DNA of 64,000 nt. Source: Chloroflexales bacterium ZM16-3. Its GTDB lineage: Bacteria; Chloroflexota; Chloroflexia; Chloroflexales; Chloroflexaceae. The stretch covers positions 1-64,000 of the forward strand of contig RYFE02000026.1 in the NCBI GenBank assembly GCA_004138175.2. Reading direction: 5' to 3'. Below, piece by piece: positions 1-7,706 of this stretch. The first letter of the stretch is position 1. Each line of letters opens with the position of its first letter. The translations under genes were made by a program, and so were the position numbers. The notes beneath the pieces were generated by a model, which saw only the letters and a list, made by a program, of their open reading frames with translations, did no database searches and was not told where the DNA came from.

Positions 1-1
1 G

Positions 2-178
2 GTGGTCTACCCCTACCCGACCTTCTCCAGCGGCGTGCTGAAGGTGGCCGACGCCTTCTTGCGCGACACGCTGACCGGCCTAAGCGCGGAGCTACCAACC
101 TACCTGCTGCACCGCTGGGCGCGGGTCGGGGGTCGGGGGTTGGGGGTTGGGAGTCGGGGCACCGCGCCGAGCGCGTAG
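2..178 (+). CDS. C-terminal end of an FAD/NAD(P)-dependent disulfide-type oxidoreductase (partial)
   Basis: Only the last 58 codons are inside the window, open at the 5' edge and ending at TAG 176-178. The residues YPYPTFSSGVLKVADAF match the dimerisation-domain end of mercuric-reductase/dihydrolipoamide-dehydrogenase-like flavoproteins, where a HPYPT-type motif precedes a conserved alanine-aspartate helix. After about residue 40 the protein turns into a glycine-rich tail (RVGGRGLGVGSRG) encoded by a heptanucleotide repeat (about 123-160), so the natural C-terminus was probably replaced by repeat DNA. The exact substrate cannot be told from this fragment. Confidence 0.6.
   Translation: MVYPYPTFSSGVLKVADAFLRDTLTGLSAELPTYLLHRWARVGGRGLGVGSRGTAPSA
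123..160 (+). repeat. Heptamer tandem repeat (GTCGGGG-type) in a gene tail
   Basis: About five consecutive 7-base units of the form GTYGGGR run in frame through the end of the flavoprotein gene. It is the same unit family as the arrays at 31290-31327, 56645-56753 and 58427-58570. Confidence 0.8.
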
Positions 179-211
179 AAGTGCGGCGTATGCTCCCCGC
201 CACCGAGTCGC

Positions 212-320
212 CCGGCGACTGAAGTCGCGGGCTGACATGTGGCGAAGGCCGCCTGCGCGGCCTATCCAAGCCCGCGCAAGGGGGCTTCCCAAACCCTAGC
301 CGGGGGCTTCAGTCCCCGAC
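212..320. repeat. Dispersed REP-like palindromic element
   Basis: The region between the flavoprotein and the ABC lipoprotein contains mirrored segments: CGACTGAAGTCGCGGGCT and a later GGGGGCTTCAGTCCCCG, with a GGCCGCCTGCGCGGCC palindrome between them. No coding signal is seen. It resembles interspersed intergenic palindromes common in high-GC genomes and may act as a transcriptional boundary. Confidence 0.5.
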
Positions 321-332
321 AGGTGCCGCAGC

Positions 333-353
333 CAATCTGCAATCTGCAATCTG
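333..353 (+). repeat. CAATCTG heptamer array upstream of the YnjB-like gene
   Basis: Three perfect CAATCTG units plus half of a fourth end 22 bases before the ATG at 376, immediately before the AAAGGAG ribosome binding site. The same unit lies in the same orientation upstream of the genes starting at 18035 (minus), 22916 and 27066 (minus). Confidence 0.85.
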
Positions 354-375
354 CAATTCTACAAAGGAGCACCCA

Positions 376-1671
376 ATGACCTTCGCCCGCCCCCGACTTG
401 TCGCCCTGGCGGCGATGATCGCCCTGGCCGCCTGCGGCGCGCAGCCCGCCGCCGCCCCGCCCGCGCCCACAGATTCCCCGACCGCCGCCGCCCCGACCAG
501 TGGCGATCTGGATGTTGCCAGCTGGGACAGCGTGCTGGCCGCCGCGCGCGGACAGACGGTGAATTGGTACATATGGGGCGGCTCCGAGAGCATCAACCGC
601 TTTGTGGATGACTTCTACGGCAAACCGCTGCAGGAGCGCTATGGCATCACGCTCAACCGCGTGCCGCTGGCCGACACGGTGGACGCGGTGAACCAGGTGC
701 TCAGCGAGAAGACAGCCGGCAAAGACCCAGGTGCCGTCGACATGATCTGGATCAACGGCGAGAACTTCCTCTCGCTCAAGCAGGCCGACATGCTCTACGC
801 AGGCTGGTCGCAGGCCATCCCCAACGCCAAGCTGGTCAACTGGACGAACCCGGCGGTCTCCCTGGACTTTGGCGAGCCGGTGGAGACCCTGGAGAGCCCC
901 TGGTCGTCGGCGCAGTTCCAGCTGATCTACGACTCGGCGCGCATGGGCGCCGACGAGCTGCCGCGCTCGTACGCCGGGCTGCTGGCGTGGGTCAAGGCGC
1001 ACCCCGGCCGATTCACCTACATCGCGCCGGGGCCGGGGGCCTTCCAGGGCACCCGCTTCGTCAAGGGCGCCCTGTTCGAGCTGAGCGGCGACGCCAAGCA
1101 GTGGCTGGGCTTCGACCAGGCCCTGTGGAACCAGTGGTCGCCCCAGCTCTGGGCCTACATGAGCGAGCTGAAGCCCTACCTGTGGCGCGCGGGCGAGACC
1201 TACCCGAAGGACGAGAACGAGCTGCACAGCCTGTTCGCCAACGGCGAGGTGGACTTCAGCATCACCCAGGCGATCGCCGGGGCCGGCCCGCTGATCACGG
1301 ACGGGCTGGTGCCGGAGACGGCGCGGGCCTTCGTGTTCGACGGCTACATGATCGGCGACTTCAACTATGTGGCCATCCCAAAGAACGCGCCGCACAAGGC
1401 GGCGGCCCTGGTGCTGGCCAACCTGATCCTCGACCCGGAGCTGCAGGCCGCGCAGATCCTGCCCGAGAACGGATTTGGCCTGGGCTATGGCATCGATGTG
1501 ACGAAGGTGACCGACCCGGCGGCGCGGGAGAAGCTGGATGCGGCGGCCAGGCAGCTGGGCGACGCAGCCACCCCCGCCGCCGACCTGGCGAAGGCGCTGG
1601 TGGGCGACAGCGCTGGCGCGTATCAGGCCCTGGTCGAGGAGGGCTGGCGGACGAATGTGCTGATCAAATGA
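376..1671 (+). CDS. ynjB: YnjB-like ABC transporter substrate-binding lipoprotein
   Basis: This 431-residue extracytoplasmic binding protein should capture the ligand of the importer encoded by the next three genes. The start has an AAAGGAG ribosome binding site. A lipoprotein signal ends in LAAC with the lipidated Cys at residue 20, followed by an Ala/Pro-rich tether. The mature part carries family landmarks seen in E. coli YnjB: NWYIWGGSESINRF, DMIWINGENF and ESPWSSAQ. The ligand of YnjBCD systems is not established; thiamine and polyamines have been suggested for related binding proteins. The stop overlaps the next start (ATGA), so translation is coupled to the first permease. Confidence 0.9.
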   Translation: MTFARPRLVALAAMIALAACGAQPAAAPPAPTDSPTAAAPTSGDLDVASWDSVLAAARGQTVNWYIWGGSESINRFVDDFYGKPLQERYGITLNRVPLADTVDAVNQVLSEKTAGKDPGAVDMIWINGENFLSLKQADMLYAGWSQAIPNAKLVNWTNPAVSLDFGEPVETLESPWSSAQFQLIYDSARMGADELPRSYAGLLAWVKAHPGRFTYIAPGPGAFQGTRFVKGALFELSGDAKQWLGFDQALWNQWSPQLWAYMSELKPYLWRAGETYPKDENELHSLFANGEVDFSITQAIAGAGPLITDGLVPETARAFVFDGYMIGDFNYVAIPKNAPHKAAALVLANLILDPELQAAQILPENGFGLGYGIDVTKVTDPAAREKLDAAARQLGDAATPAADLAKALVGDSAGAYQALVEEGWRTNVLIK

Positions 1672-2549
1672 CACGCTCCCGCGACACCCTCCTGATCTGG
1701 CTGGCCCTGGCCCCGGCGCTGCTGGTGGCAGGCGGCCTCTTTGGGGCCAGCCTGTTCGACGGGGTGGCCCAGAGCCTGGGCGACCTGGCGATCATCGGCG
1801 AGCGTCGGCTGAGCCTCGACGCCTACGCCCATGTGCTCGGCGGGGCCACGCCCGCCGGGCGCGAGTTTTGGGTCGCCCTGGGCTTCTCGCTCTGGGTGAG
1901 CGGGGCATCCACGCTGCTGGCGGCGGCGGGCGCGCTGCTGCTCGCCGTGGCCCTCGGCGGGCGCGCCGGCCGCGCTGGCGGCGGTGACCTGCTCGTCTTG
2001 AATGCCAACCTCGCCCTGCCCCATCTCGTCTGGGCGATCGCCCTGCTGCTCTTGCTCGCCCAGAGCGGGCTGGTCGCCCGGATCGCCGCCGCCCTTGGCC
2101 TGATCCACATCCCCGCCGACTTCCCGGTGCTGGTGCGCGACCGCGCGGGGCTGGGGATCATCCTGCACTATGTGGGCAAGGAGACCCCCTTCCTGGCCTT
2201 ACTGGTGCTGGCCGTGCTGCGCACCCAGGGCCAGGCCTACGACGCGGTGGCGGCCACGCTGGGGGCCGGGCCGTGGCAGCGGCTGCGCCGGGTGACTCTG
2301 CCGCTCGTGCTGCCCGGGCTGGCCGCAGGGTCACTGCTGGTCTTCGCCTTCATCTTCGGGGCCTACGAGGTACCGGCCCTGCTGGGGGTGCGCTACCCGC
2401 GCGCCCTCGCGGTGCTGGCCCTCGACTACTTCGCCAACCCCGACCTCGGGCGCCGCGCCGAGGGCATGGCGATCAGCCTGATCATGGCGCTGGTTGTGGT
2501 CGCCGTCGCCGGGCTCGGCCGGGCACTGGGAGGGACACATGCGGGCTAA
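1668..2549 (+). CDS. YnjC-like ABC importer permease, first half
   Basis: A 293-residue inner-membrane permease with about six hydrophobic helices. The cytoplasmic coupling (EAA-type) loop YDAVAATLGAG...RVTLPLVLPG lies near residue 190. The ATG at 1668 overlaps the lipoprotein stop as ATGA, which fixes the start although the frame is open further upstream. In E. coli the YnjC permease is one long two-domain protein; here the two domains are separate genes that overlap by 11 bases. It pairs with the product of 2539-3360 to form the channel. Confidence 0.88.
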   Translation: MTRSRDTLLIWLALAPALLVAGGLFGASLFDGVAQSLGDLAIIGERRLSLDAYAHVLGGATPAGREFWVALGFSLWVSGASTLLAAAGALLLAVALGGRAGRAGGGDLLVLNANLALPHLVWAIALLLLLAQSGLVARIAAALGLIHIPADFPVLVRDRAGLGIILHYVGKETPFLALLVLAVLRTQGQAYDAVAATLGAGPWQRLRRVTLPLVLPGLAAGSLLVFAFIFGAYEVPALLGVRYPRALAVLALDYFANPDLGRRAEGMAISLIMALVVVAVAGLGRALGGTHAG

Positions 2550-3360
2550 CCCGAACTCCGGTCGGCGGGCCTGGGCCGCCGGCCTCCCGCAGCGCGTCGC
2601 CCTCGCCGCGCTGCTGCTCGGCCCGGTGTTCGCCCTCGTGGTGTACGCCGGCTCGGCGCGCTGGTTCTACCCGGCGCTGCTCCCGGCGGCGTGGACTCTC
2701 GGCCCACTCCAAGAGCAGCTGAGCAGCCCGCGCACCCGCGCGGCGCTCCTAACGAGCCTCCTGATCGCCGGATCGGTGACAGGGTTGTCCCTGCTGATCG
2801 GGCTGCCGGCGGCCTATGTGCTGGGCCTGCGGCGCTTCCGTGGGCGGCTGGCCGTGCTGCTGCTGCTCTTCCTGCCCAGCGTGGTGCCACCGCTGGCCAC
2901 CGGCATGGGCCTGAACATCCTCTTCCTGCGCCTCGGCCTGGCGGGGGGGATCAGCGGCGTTGTGCTCGTGCATCTGGTGCCGGTGCTGCCGTACACCGTC
3001 TTCGCCCTGCTCGGCGTCTTCGCCCGCTACGATGAGGGCTACGAGCAGCAGGCGCGCACCCTGGGGGCCGGACGCGCGCAGGTGATCTGGCGCGTGACCC
3101 TGCCGCTGGCCGGGCCAGGCATCATCGTCGCCGGGCTGTTCGCTTTCCTGGTGTCCTGGAGCCAGTATGTGCTCACCCTGCTGATCGGCGGCGGACAGGT
3201 GATCAGCCTGCCGCTGCTGCTCTTCGCGGCGGTGTCGGGCGGGCGGCCCGCCAGCATCGCCGCCCTGGCCCTGATCTTCGCCACCCCGCCGCTCCTCGCC
3301 ATCGCCCTGGCCTCCCGGGCGCTGGCGGGCGGGACGGCGCGCGTGGAGCAGCAGTATTGA
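2539..3360 (+). CDS. YnjC-like ABC importer permease, second half
   Basis: A 273-residue permease, the second membrane half of the importer. The ATG at 2539 is preceded by GGGAGG with good spacing and lies inside the end of the first permease gene. Hydrophobic segments cover most of the chain, and the coupling motif YEQQARTLGAG...VTLPLAGPGI lies near residue 166. The stop at 3360 is nine bases before the ATPase start, so the operon order is binding protein, permease, permease, ATPase. Confidence 0.88.
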   Translation: MRANPNSGRRAWAAGLPQRVALAALLLGPVFALVVYAGSARWFYPALLPAAWTLGPLQEQLSSPRTRAALLTSLLIAGSVTGLSLLIGLPAAYVLGLRRFRGRLAVLLLLFLPSVVPPLATGMGLNILFLRLGLAGGISGVVLVHLVPVLPYTVFALLGVFARYDEGYEQQARTLGAGRAQVIWRVTLPLAGPGIIVAGLFAFLVSWSQYVLTLLIGGGQVISLPLLLFAAVSGGRPASIAALALIFATPPLLAIALASRALAGGTARVEQQY

Positions 3361-3369
3361 AGAGGTTGC

Positions 3370-4449
3370 ATGACCCAGATTGAGCTCGTCGAGCTGCACA
3401 AATCCTACCCGCGCCAGGCGCACCCGGCGGTCGCGGGCGTCTCGCTGAATGTGGAGCCGCACACGCTGCTGGCCCTGCTGGGGCCGTCGGGCAGCGGCAA
3501 GTCCAGCATCCTCAAGCTGATCGCCGGGATCGAGCCGCCCGACGCGGGCGACATCCGCCTTGGCGGCCAGAGCGTGCGGAGCGTGCCGGCCCACCGGCGC
3601 GGCGCGGTGCTGATGTTTCAGAAGGCCTACCTCTTCCCCTTCCTCTCAGTGGCCGAGAATATCGCCTTCGGCCTGCGGGTGCAGGGCGCCCGCCGCGCGA
3701 CGATCCGCGCCGAGGTCACACGCATGCTCGATCTGGTGGAGTTGCCCGGCATCGCGGCCAAGCGCCCGACCCAGCTCTCGGGCGGCGAGCAGCAGCGAGT
3801 GGCCCTGGCTCGTGCCCTGGTGGTACGCCCACGGGTGCTGCTGCTCGACGAGCCCTTCAGTAGCCTCGATGCGGCGGTGCGCCAGACGCTCCAGGAGGCG
3901 GTGCGGCGCATCCAGCGTGAGCTGGGCATCACCACCATCCTCGTCACCCACGACCGCAGCGAGGCCATGGCGCTGGCCGACCGGGTGGCCCTCCTCGACC
4001 ACGGCGCCGTGCTGGCCGCCGACACGCCGCGCCAGCTGTTTCTGCGCCCGCCGACCCGCCGCGCGGCCCGTCTGATGGGCGTTACGACCTTCCTGCGCGG
4101 CGCGGTCGCCGGGGCCAGCTTCCAGACCAGCCTGGGCACCTTTGCGATCTGCGCGGAGCACCGCCGCGACGGGCCTGCGACCTACGCGATCCGGCCCGAG
4201 CATCTGCGCCTGTGTGGTGAGCCGGGGTGCAACACCCTGCCCGCGCGCATCCTCGCCCACACCTTTCGCGGCGAGCAGAGCGAGTATCTGCTCCAGGTCG
4301 GAGACCAGACCCTGCGGGCGCGGACGTTCGCGCCAACGGCGCTGCCTGAGGGCGGCCAGATCTACGTCCAGCTCCCGCCTGAGCAGCTCTTCCCGGTCTG
4401 TGATGACGCCAGCGATACGGATCCGAAAGGCGCCGGTGAATACGCCTAG
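3370..4449 (+). CDS. ynjD: YnjD-like ABC transporter ATP-binding protein
   Basis: This is the energy-coupling subunit, 359 residues. It shows Walker A GPSGSGKSS at residues 38-46, a Q-loop (FQKAYLFPF), the ABC signature LSGGEQQR near 136, Walker B VLLLDEPF near 157 and the switch His in VTHDRSEA. The C-terminal third, about residues 240-345, has a TOBE-like beta domain (TYAIRPEHLRL), typical of importers of the CysA/PotA/ThiQ group. A GAGGTTGC sequence before the ATG is a weak ribosome binding site. The downstream hydrolase gene begins inside its 3' end. Confidence 0.93.
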   Translation: MTQIELVELHKSYPRQAHPAVAGVSLNVEPHTLLALLGPSGSGKSSILKLIAGIEPPDAGDIRLGGQSVRSVPAHRRGAVLMFQKAYLFPFLSVAENIAFGLRVQGARRATIRAEVTRMLDLVELPGIAAKRPTQLSGGEQQRVALARALVVRPRVLLLDEPFSSLDAAVRQTLQEAVRRIQRELGITTILVTHDRSEAMALADRVALLDHGAVLAADTPRQLFLRPPTRRAARLMGVTTFLRGAVAGASFQTSLGTFAICAEHRRDGPATYAIRPEHLRLCGEPGCNTLPARILAHTFRGEQSEYLLQVGDQTLRARTFAPTALPEGGQIYVQLPPEQLFPVCDDASDTDPKGAGEYA

Positions 4450-5041
4450 CCACCTGATCATCAATGCGGCCCTGCGCAAGCGGGCCAACGCCGGCGGTGC
4501 CCTGGCCATCCCACGCAGCGCCTTCCTGCTCGGGGCGGTGCTGCCCGACATCCCGCTCTGGCTGCTCTGGATCGGGGCCTATGTCTACTATCGCTATGTC
4601 CTGGGCGACATGGCCGTCACGCCGATGGACCCCAGGTTCGACCAGCTCTACTTCACGAACCCCTTCTGGATCGCCGCCCACAACCTGCTGCACGCCCCCA
4701 CCCTGCTGCTGATCGTGCTGGGGGTGCTCTGGCGCGGCCGAGCGATGGTGGGCAGCCGTCGCCACTGGTGGTTCTGGTTCGCCGCCGGCTGTCTCATGCA
4801 TACCGCCCTAGACATTCCGACCCATGCGGACGACGGCCCGGTGCTCTTCTTCCCCTTCGAGTGGAGCATCCGCTTCCATAGCCCGATGAGCTACTGGGAC
4901 CAGCGCCACTTTGGGCGGCAGTTCGCCATCTTCGAGCTTGGGCTCGATCTCGTCTTGCTCGCCTATCTCGTGATGCCCTGGCTCGTGCGGCGTATGCGCG
5001 GGCACCGCAGCGACTCGCCGCCACAGGAACCGCACCCATGA
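4436..5041 (+). CDS. YdjM/DUF457-like membrane-bound hydrolase
   Basis: A 201-residue membrane protein with several hydrophobic helices (GAVLPDIPLWLLWIGAYV, LLHAPTLLLIVLGVLW, LDLVLLAYLVMPW). Histidine/aspartate pairs in LPD, AAHNLLHAP and MHTALDIPTHADDG fit the metal-ligand pattern of the YdjM/DUF457 family of putative metal-dependent membrane hydrolases. I chose GTG 4436, which overlaps the ATPase end by 14 bases and has AAAGG upstream; ATG 4403 is an alternative in the same frame. It belongs to the importer operon, but its relation to transport is unknown. Confidence 0.7.
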   Translation: MNTPSHLIINAALRKRANAGGALAIPRSAFLLGAVLPDIPLWLLWIGAYVYYRYVLGDMAVTPMDPRFDQLYFTNPFWIAAHNLLHAPTLLLIVLGVLWRGRAMVGSRRHWWFWFAAGCLMHTALDIPTHADDGPVLFFPFEWSIRFHSPMSYWDQRHFGRQFAIFELGLDLVLLAYLVMPWLVRRMRGHRSDSPPQEPHP

Positions 5042-5099
5042 ATCAACACACGGTGCTTATCACCGGCGGGGCCGACGGGATCGGCTGGGCGCTGACTGC
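5038..5099 (+). pseudogene. Truncated short-chain dehydrogenase start (stub)
   Basis: The ATG at 5038 overlaps the stop of the hydrolase gene (ATGA). It encodes MNQHTVLITGGADGIGWAL, the first beta strand and the TGxxxGIG dinucleotide-binding turn of a short-chain dehydrogenase/reductase. The SDR similarity stops after about 20 codons and the frame runs into the following selenoprotein-type gene. A deletion therefore probably removed the rest of an SDR gene that once closed this operon. Confidence 0.7.
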
Positions 5100-5124
5100 C
5101 CATAATACAATGGAGAGACATGCC

Positions 5125-5955
5125 ATGCCGGTACCAGACCGCCTGCGACAGTGGATGGGGCGCGCCTACGGACAGCTCTACACGCGGCTCCCGGCCCTGG
5201 CCCGCCGCTGGGGGCGTCGCTTCGACGCCCTCACGAGCGATGACGTGCCGTTCACCTGGTTCCGCACCCCGCTGCACCGCTGCCGGCTCGCCTTCATCAC
5301 GACGGGCGGCGTGCATCTGCGGACGCAGCCGCCCTACCGGATGGATGACTCACACGGCGACCCGAGCTTCCGCGCGATCGCGGCCAGCACCCCGGCGGAA
5401 CAGCTGATGATCACCCACGACTACTACGATCACCGCGATGCGGAGCACGACCTGAACATCCTCTTCCCGCTGGCCCTCGGGCGCGAGCTGGTGGCGCAGG
5501 GCGCGCTTGGCGGCCTCGGCACCAGCTACAGCTTTATGGGCCACATCGAGCCGCCCCACGTCGCGACCCTGCTGCGCCGCACCGCGCCCGAGGTGGCACG
5601 GCAGCTGCGCCAGGAGCAGATCGACGCGGTGCTGCTGACCCCGGCCTGAGGCATCTGCAACCAGTCCGTCGGACTGGTCGCGCGGGTGATCGAGGCCGTC
5701 GGCATCCCGACCGTCTGCGTGGTCGGGATACGCGAGATCGCCGAGCGGGTGCGCCCGCCGCGGGCAGTGCATCTCAAGTGGCCGTTTGGCCACCCACTGG
5801 GCGAGCCGGGCAATCGCGCCCAGCAGCTCAGCGTGATCCACTTCGCGCTCACGGCGCTCGCCACAGTGCAGGAGCCGGGGGCCATCCTCGACCCAGGCTG
5901 GCGCTGGCGGCGCGAAACGTACCGCGAGCCGGATTCCTGGGCGCTGCCGGTGTGA
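5125..5955 (+). CDS. Glycine/sarcosine/betaine-reductase selenoprotein-B-family protein with predicted Sec (in-frame UGA)
   Basis: Read through the TGA at 5647-5649, this frame gives 276 residues with selenocysteine at 175. Before the TGA it has YDHRDAEHDLNILFPL and GTSYSFMGHI, and after it UGICNQSVGLVARVIEAVGIPT and a WPFGHPLGEP segment. All of these are landmarks of the GrdB/PrdB-related reductase family, whose redox motif is UxxC (or CxxC in Cys forms). Without readthrough the protein would stop at its active site. A hairpin that meets bacterial SECIS rules follows the UGA. ATG 5125 is chosen because GGAG lies nine bases upstream; the frame also stays open back to 5038. Such proteins are thiol/selenol reductases; the substrate here is unknown. 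No selenium-insertion genes lie in the window. Confidence 0.75.
5656..5682 (+). promoter_or_regulatory. Bacterial SECIS-like hairpin
   Basis: Directly after the in-frame UGA lies the stem ACCAGTCC (5660-5667), the loop GTC (5668-5670) and the stem GGACTGGT (5671-5678). It is extended by further pairs below one A-C mismatch. The loop starts 18 bases after the UGA and its first base is G. This fits the known bacterial SECIS rule of a 3-14-base loop with a G in its first two positions, placed about 16-37 bases from the UGA. Confidence 0.75.
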
Positions 5956-5967
5956 CCGGCGGCGGCG

Positions 5968-6822
5968 CTAGGTCCCGACGAGCACCTCGCTCGGGAAGCC
6001 GCGCTGCACCACAACGTGCCGCTGGACGATGAACCCCGCACGCTCAAGCAGGTCGGCGAGCTGGAGCGGGCGGCACCCACCCAGGCGGCAGGGATCCAGC
6101 TGATACACAAGCTTCCAGCCGGCGACGAAGAGCCGGCTCGCCAGATCGGCGCCCTCGGTGAGCGAGACCAGGACCAGGCGGCCATCTGGCCGCAGCACCC
6201 GGCGAAATTCAGCCAGCGCCAGCGGAATATCCGCCAGGGGGATCAGGTCGAGCAGGTAGGCGGAGAAGACGCGGTCGAAGCGCTGCGAGCGCAACGGAAG
6301 ACGGGCGACGTCACCCTCGCAGAGCGGGGTGTCGGCGCGCTGGCGCGTCAGCTGGAGCATCCCCCGTGAGAGGTCACAGCCCACGACCAGCCCATCCGGC
6401 CCAACCGCGTGTCGCAGGGCCGCCTGCTCCGTGCCTGTGCCGACACCCACCTGAAGCACCCGCTGTCTTGGAGCCAAGGACAGCGCAGCAAGCGCGCGGG
6501 CCTTGGCCCGCCCTTCAAACACATCGGCGCGATCGAGGCTGGCCCCGAGGCGGTCATAGATCTGCCGCGCCGCGCTGCGCGAGATGGTCTCGGTACGCAT
6601 TCCGGGCACCTCCAGGCAGTCGATACGCGGTATTGGCCTGGTCAGCTTTTTTCCGGGAAAAGTCCCGCTAAGAGGAACGTGTGTATCAGGCTTGGCTGAG
6701 CCCCGACCAAAGAGGGCAATCGGCCCAGCGACGGCACCGGCGTTTAGCGCCTTGAGGAATTGGCGGCGAGACGTTCCAGTCGTGCGCTCCTTACCGGGCG
6801 TATCAAACGCATCACTGCCCAT
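5968..6822 (-). CDS. Class I SAM methyltransferase with a twin-arginine leader
   Basis: A 284-residue protein, convergent with the selenoprotein gene and only 12 bases from its stop. The start at 6822 has GGGAG eight bases upstream; a longer frame to 6900 has no such site. Residues about 16-45 read TSRRQFLKALNAGAVAGPI, a textbook Tat signal (S/T-R-R-x-F-L-K plus hydrophobic stretch). The rest is a Rossmann methyltransferase of the UbiE/Methyltransf_11 type, with motif I VLQVGVGTGTE, an acidic loop VVGCDLS, EGDVARLPL and LAEFRRVLRPDGRLVLV. A secreted SAM enzyme is unexpected, because SAM is cytoplasmic. The leader may serve as a membrane anchor, or the fusion may be recent. Confidence 0.8.
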   Translation of the reverse strand: MGSDAFDTPGKERTTGTSRRQFLKALNAGAVAGPIALFGRGSAKPDTHVPLSGTFPGKKLTRPIPRIDCLEVPGMRTETISRSAARQIYDRLGASLDRADVFEGRAKARALAALSLAPRQRVLQVGVGTGTEQAALRHAVGPDGLVVGCDLSRGMLQLTRQRADTPLCEGDVARLPLRSQRFDRVFSAYLLDLIPLADIPLALAEFRRVLRPDGRLVLVSLTEGADLASRLFVAGWKLVYQLDPCRLGGCRPLQLADLLERAGFIVQRHVVVQRGFPSEVLVGT

Positions 6823-6886
6823 CGTGGTTTCTCCCTGATAGGATAGCGACGAGCGCATGAACCTGCTATCTGGACTCGCAACATCG

Positions 6887-7226
6887 TCATCGCTCGGCAT
6901 TCTCCAGGAGGTTCTCCACGCCCGCGAGTTTGCTGGTCACCAGAAGCACGTGGGCATACGCAATGCCGAGCATGGGCGTGCAAGGTGCGCCAGAAAGCGG
7001 GCGGGGTCAGTATCCGCATCGTCGAGCGAGAGTCAAGCAGCGGGTCGCCCGCAGCCGCCGATCCACGTGCTGGACAGGCTGGTTTTCCCAACGCCGGCAG
7101 TGATCACGATGAGGGGTAGCCTGCAGTGGAAGCCCTCATGCAGTCGCGCAATGAGGTCGGCGCGGCGCACCGCGTTCGGCCGTGGCGGCGGGATAAGAGC
7201 TTGGTCGCAAACATGGGGATCGGCAT
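6887..7226 (-). pseudogene. Decayed MalT/LuxR-family regulator (NTPase start)
   Basis: On the minus strand MPIPMFATKL is the typical start of large MalT-type LuxR regulators. The continuation LIPPPRPNAVRRADLIARL is in another frame, followed by a degenerate P-loop (TAGVGKTSL), WIGGCGRPAA, a stop codon, LSLDDADTDPARFLAHLA, and later a TPR-like piece (RIAYAHVLLV, VENLLENAER). At least one frameshift, a nonsense codon and a large internal deletion have destroyed it. It sits just upstream of the Tat-methyltransferase, in the same direction. Confidence 0.75.
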
Positions 7227-7706
7227 AGCCTCATTATAGGGCATGCATCTCCTCTACGAAACCTGGACTGGTATGTTCCATGTGAGTACATCACCAACGT
7301 CAAATGAAGAGCTTTGTAATGCGCGTTAAGCTCGATCAGCAAGGCCACATTGTTTCGCGTGCCCTTCCTGCCTCGCGCTGAATCGCCCCCCCGCGCATGC
7401 CGGAGCCGCATATGTTCTACGTCATCTTGTCGCGCCACCTCCCGCCCGGATCTCGCCCGATCATCGCCGACCACCTCACCTCACCCTGCGATCACATCGC
7501 CCTGACGTGGCCCTCCGGATCGTGTTCCTCCACCAGCCCCAATGTGCGCGGCGCATCCGTCTGCCCACCTGAGCGTGCCACGCCGACGGCCCGGCGACAC
7601 GGGTCGAGATCGCCGACGGGCGGCGACGCTGCGCGCCCTGCGCCAGGCCATCCCGGTGTGGCGTTCGGCGCGCAGGCAGATGGATGACCACGACATGGAG
7701 GCGATG
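7227..7706. other. 480-base stretch without a recognisable gene
   Basis: Open frames here on both strands have no ribosome binding site and no family motif. The segment 7260-7390 is visibly less GC-rich than its surroundings, which suggests foreign or decayed DNA left of the two small orphan genes. Confidence 0.5.

Noticed and set aside
180-375. TPP or other riboswitch before the YnjB-like gene
   Set aside because: The region folds, but it consists of a dispersed palindrome and heptamers and lacks the conserved cores of known riboswitches.
262-1674. Long minus-strand open frame opposite the YnjB-like gene
   Set aside because: It is Gln/Arg/His-rich shadow sequence of a GC-rich gene, without ribosome binding site or motif.
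7397-7687. 96-residue open frame before the small orphan gene
   Set aside because: No ribosome binding site, no motif, and Arg/Ser/Pro-rich composition typical of an accidental frame.
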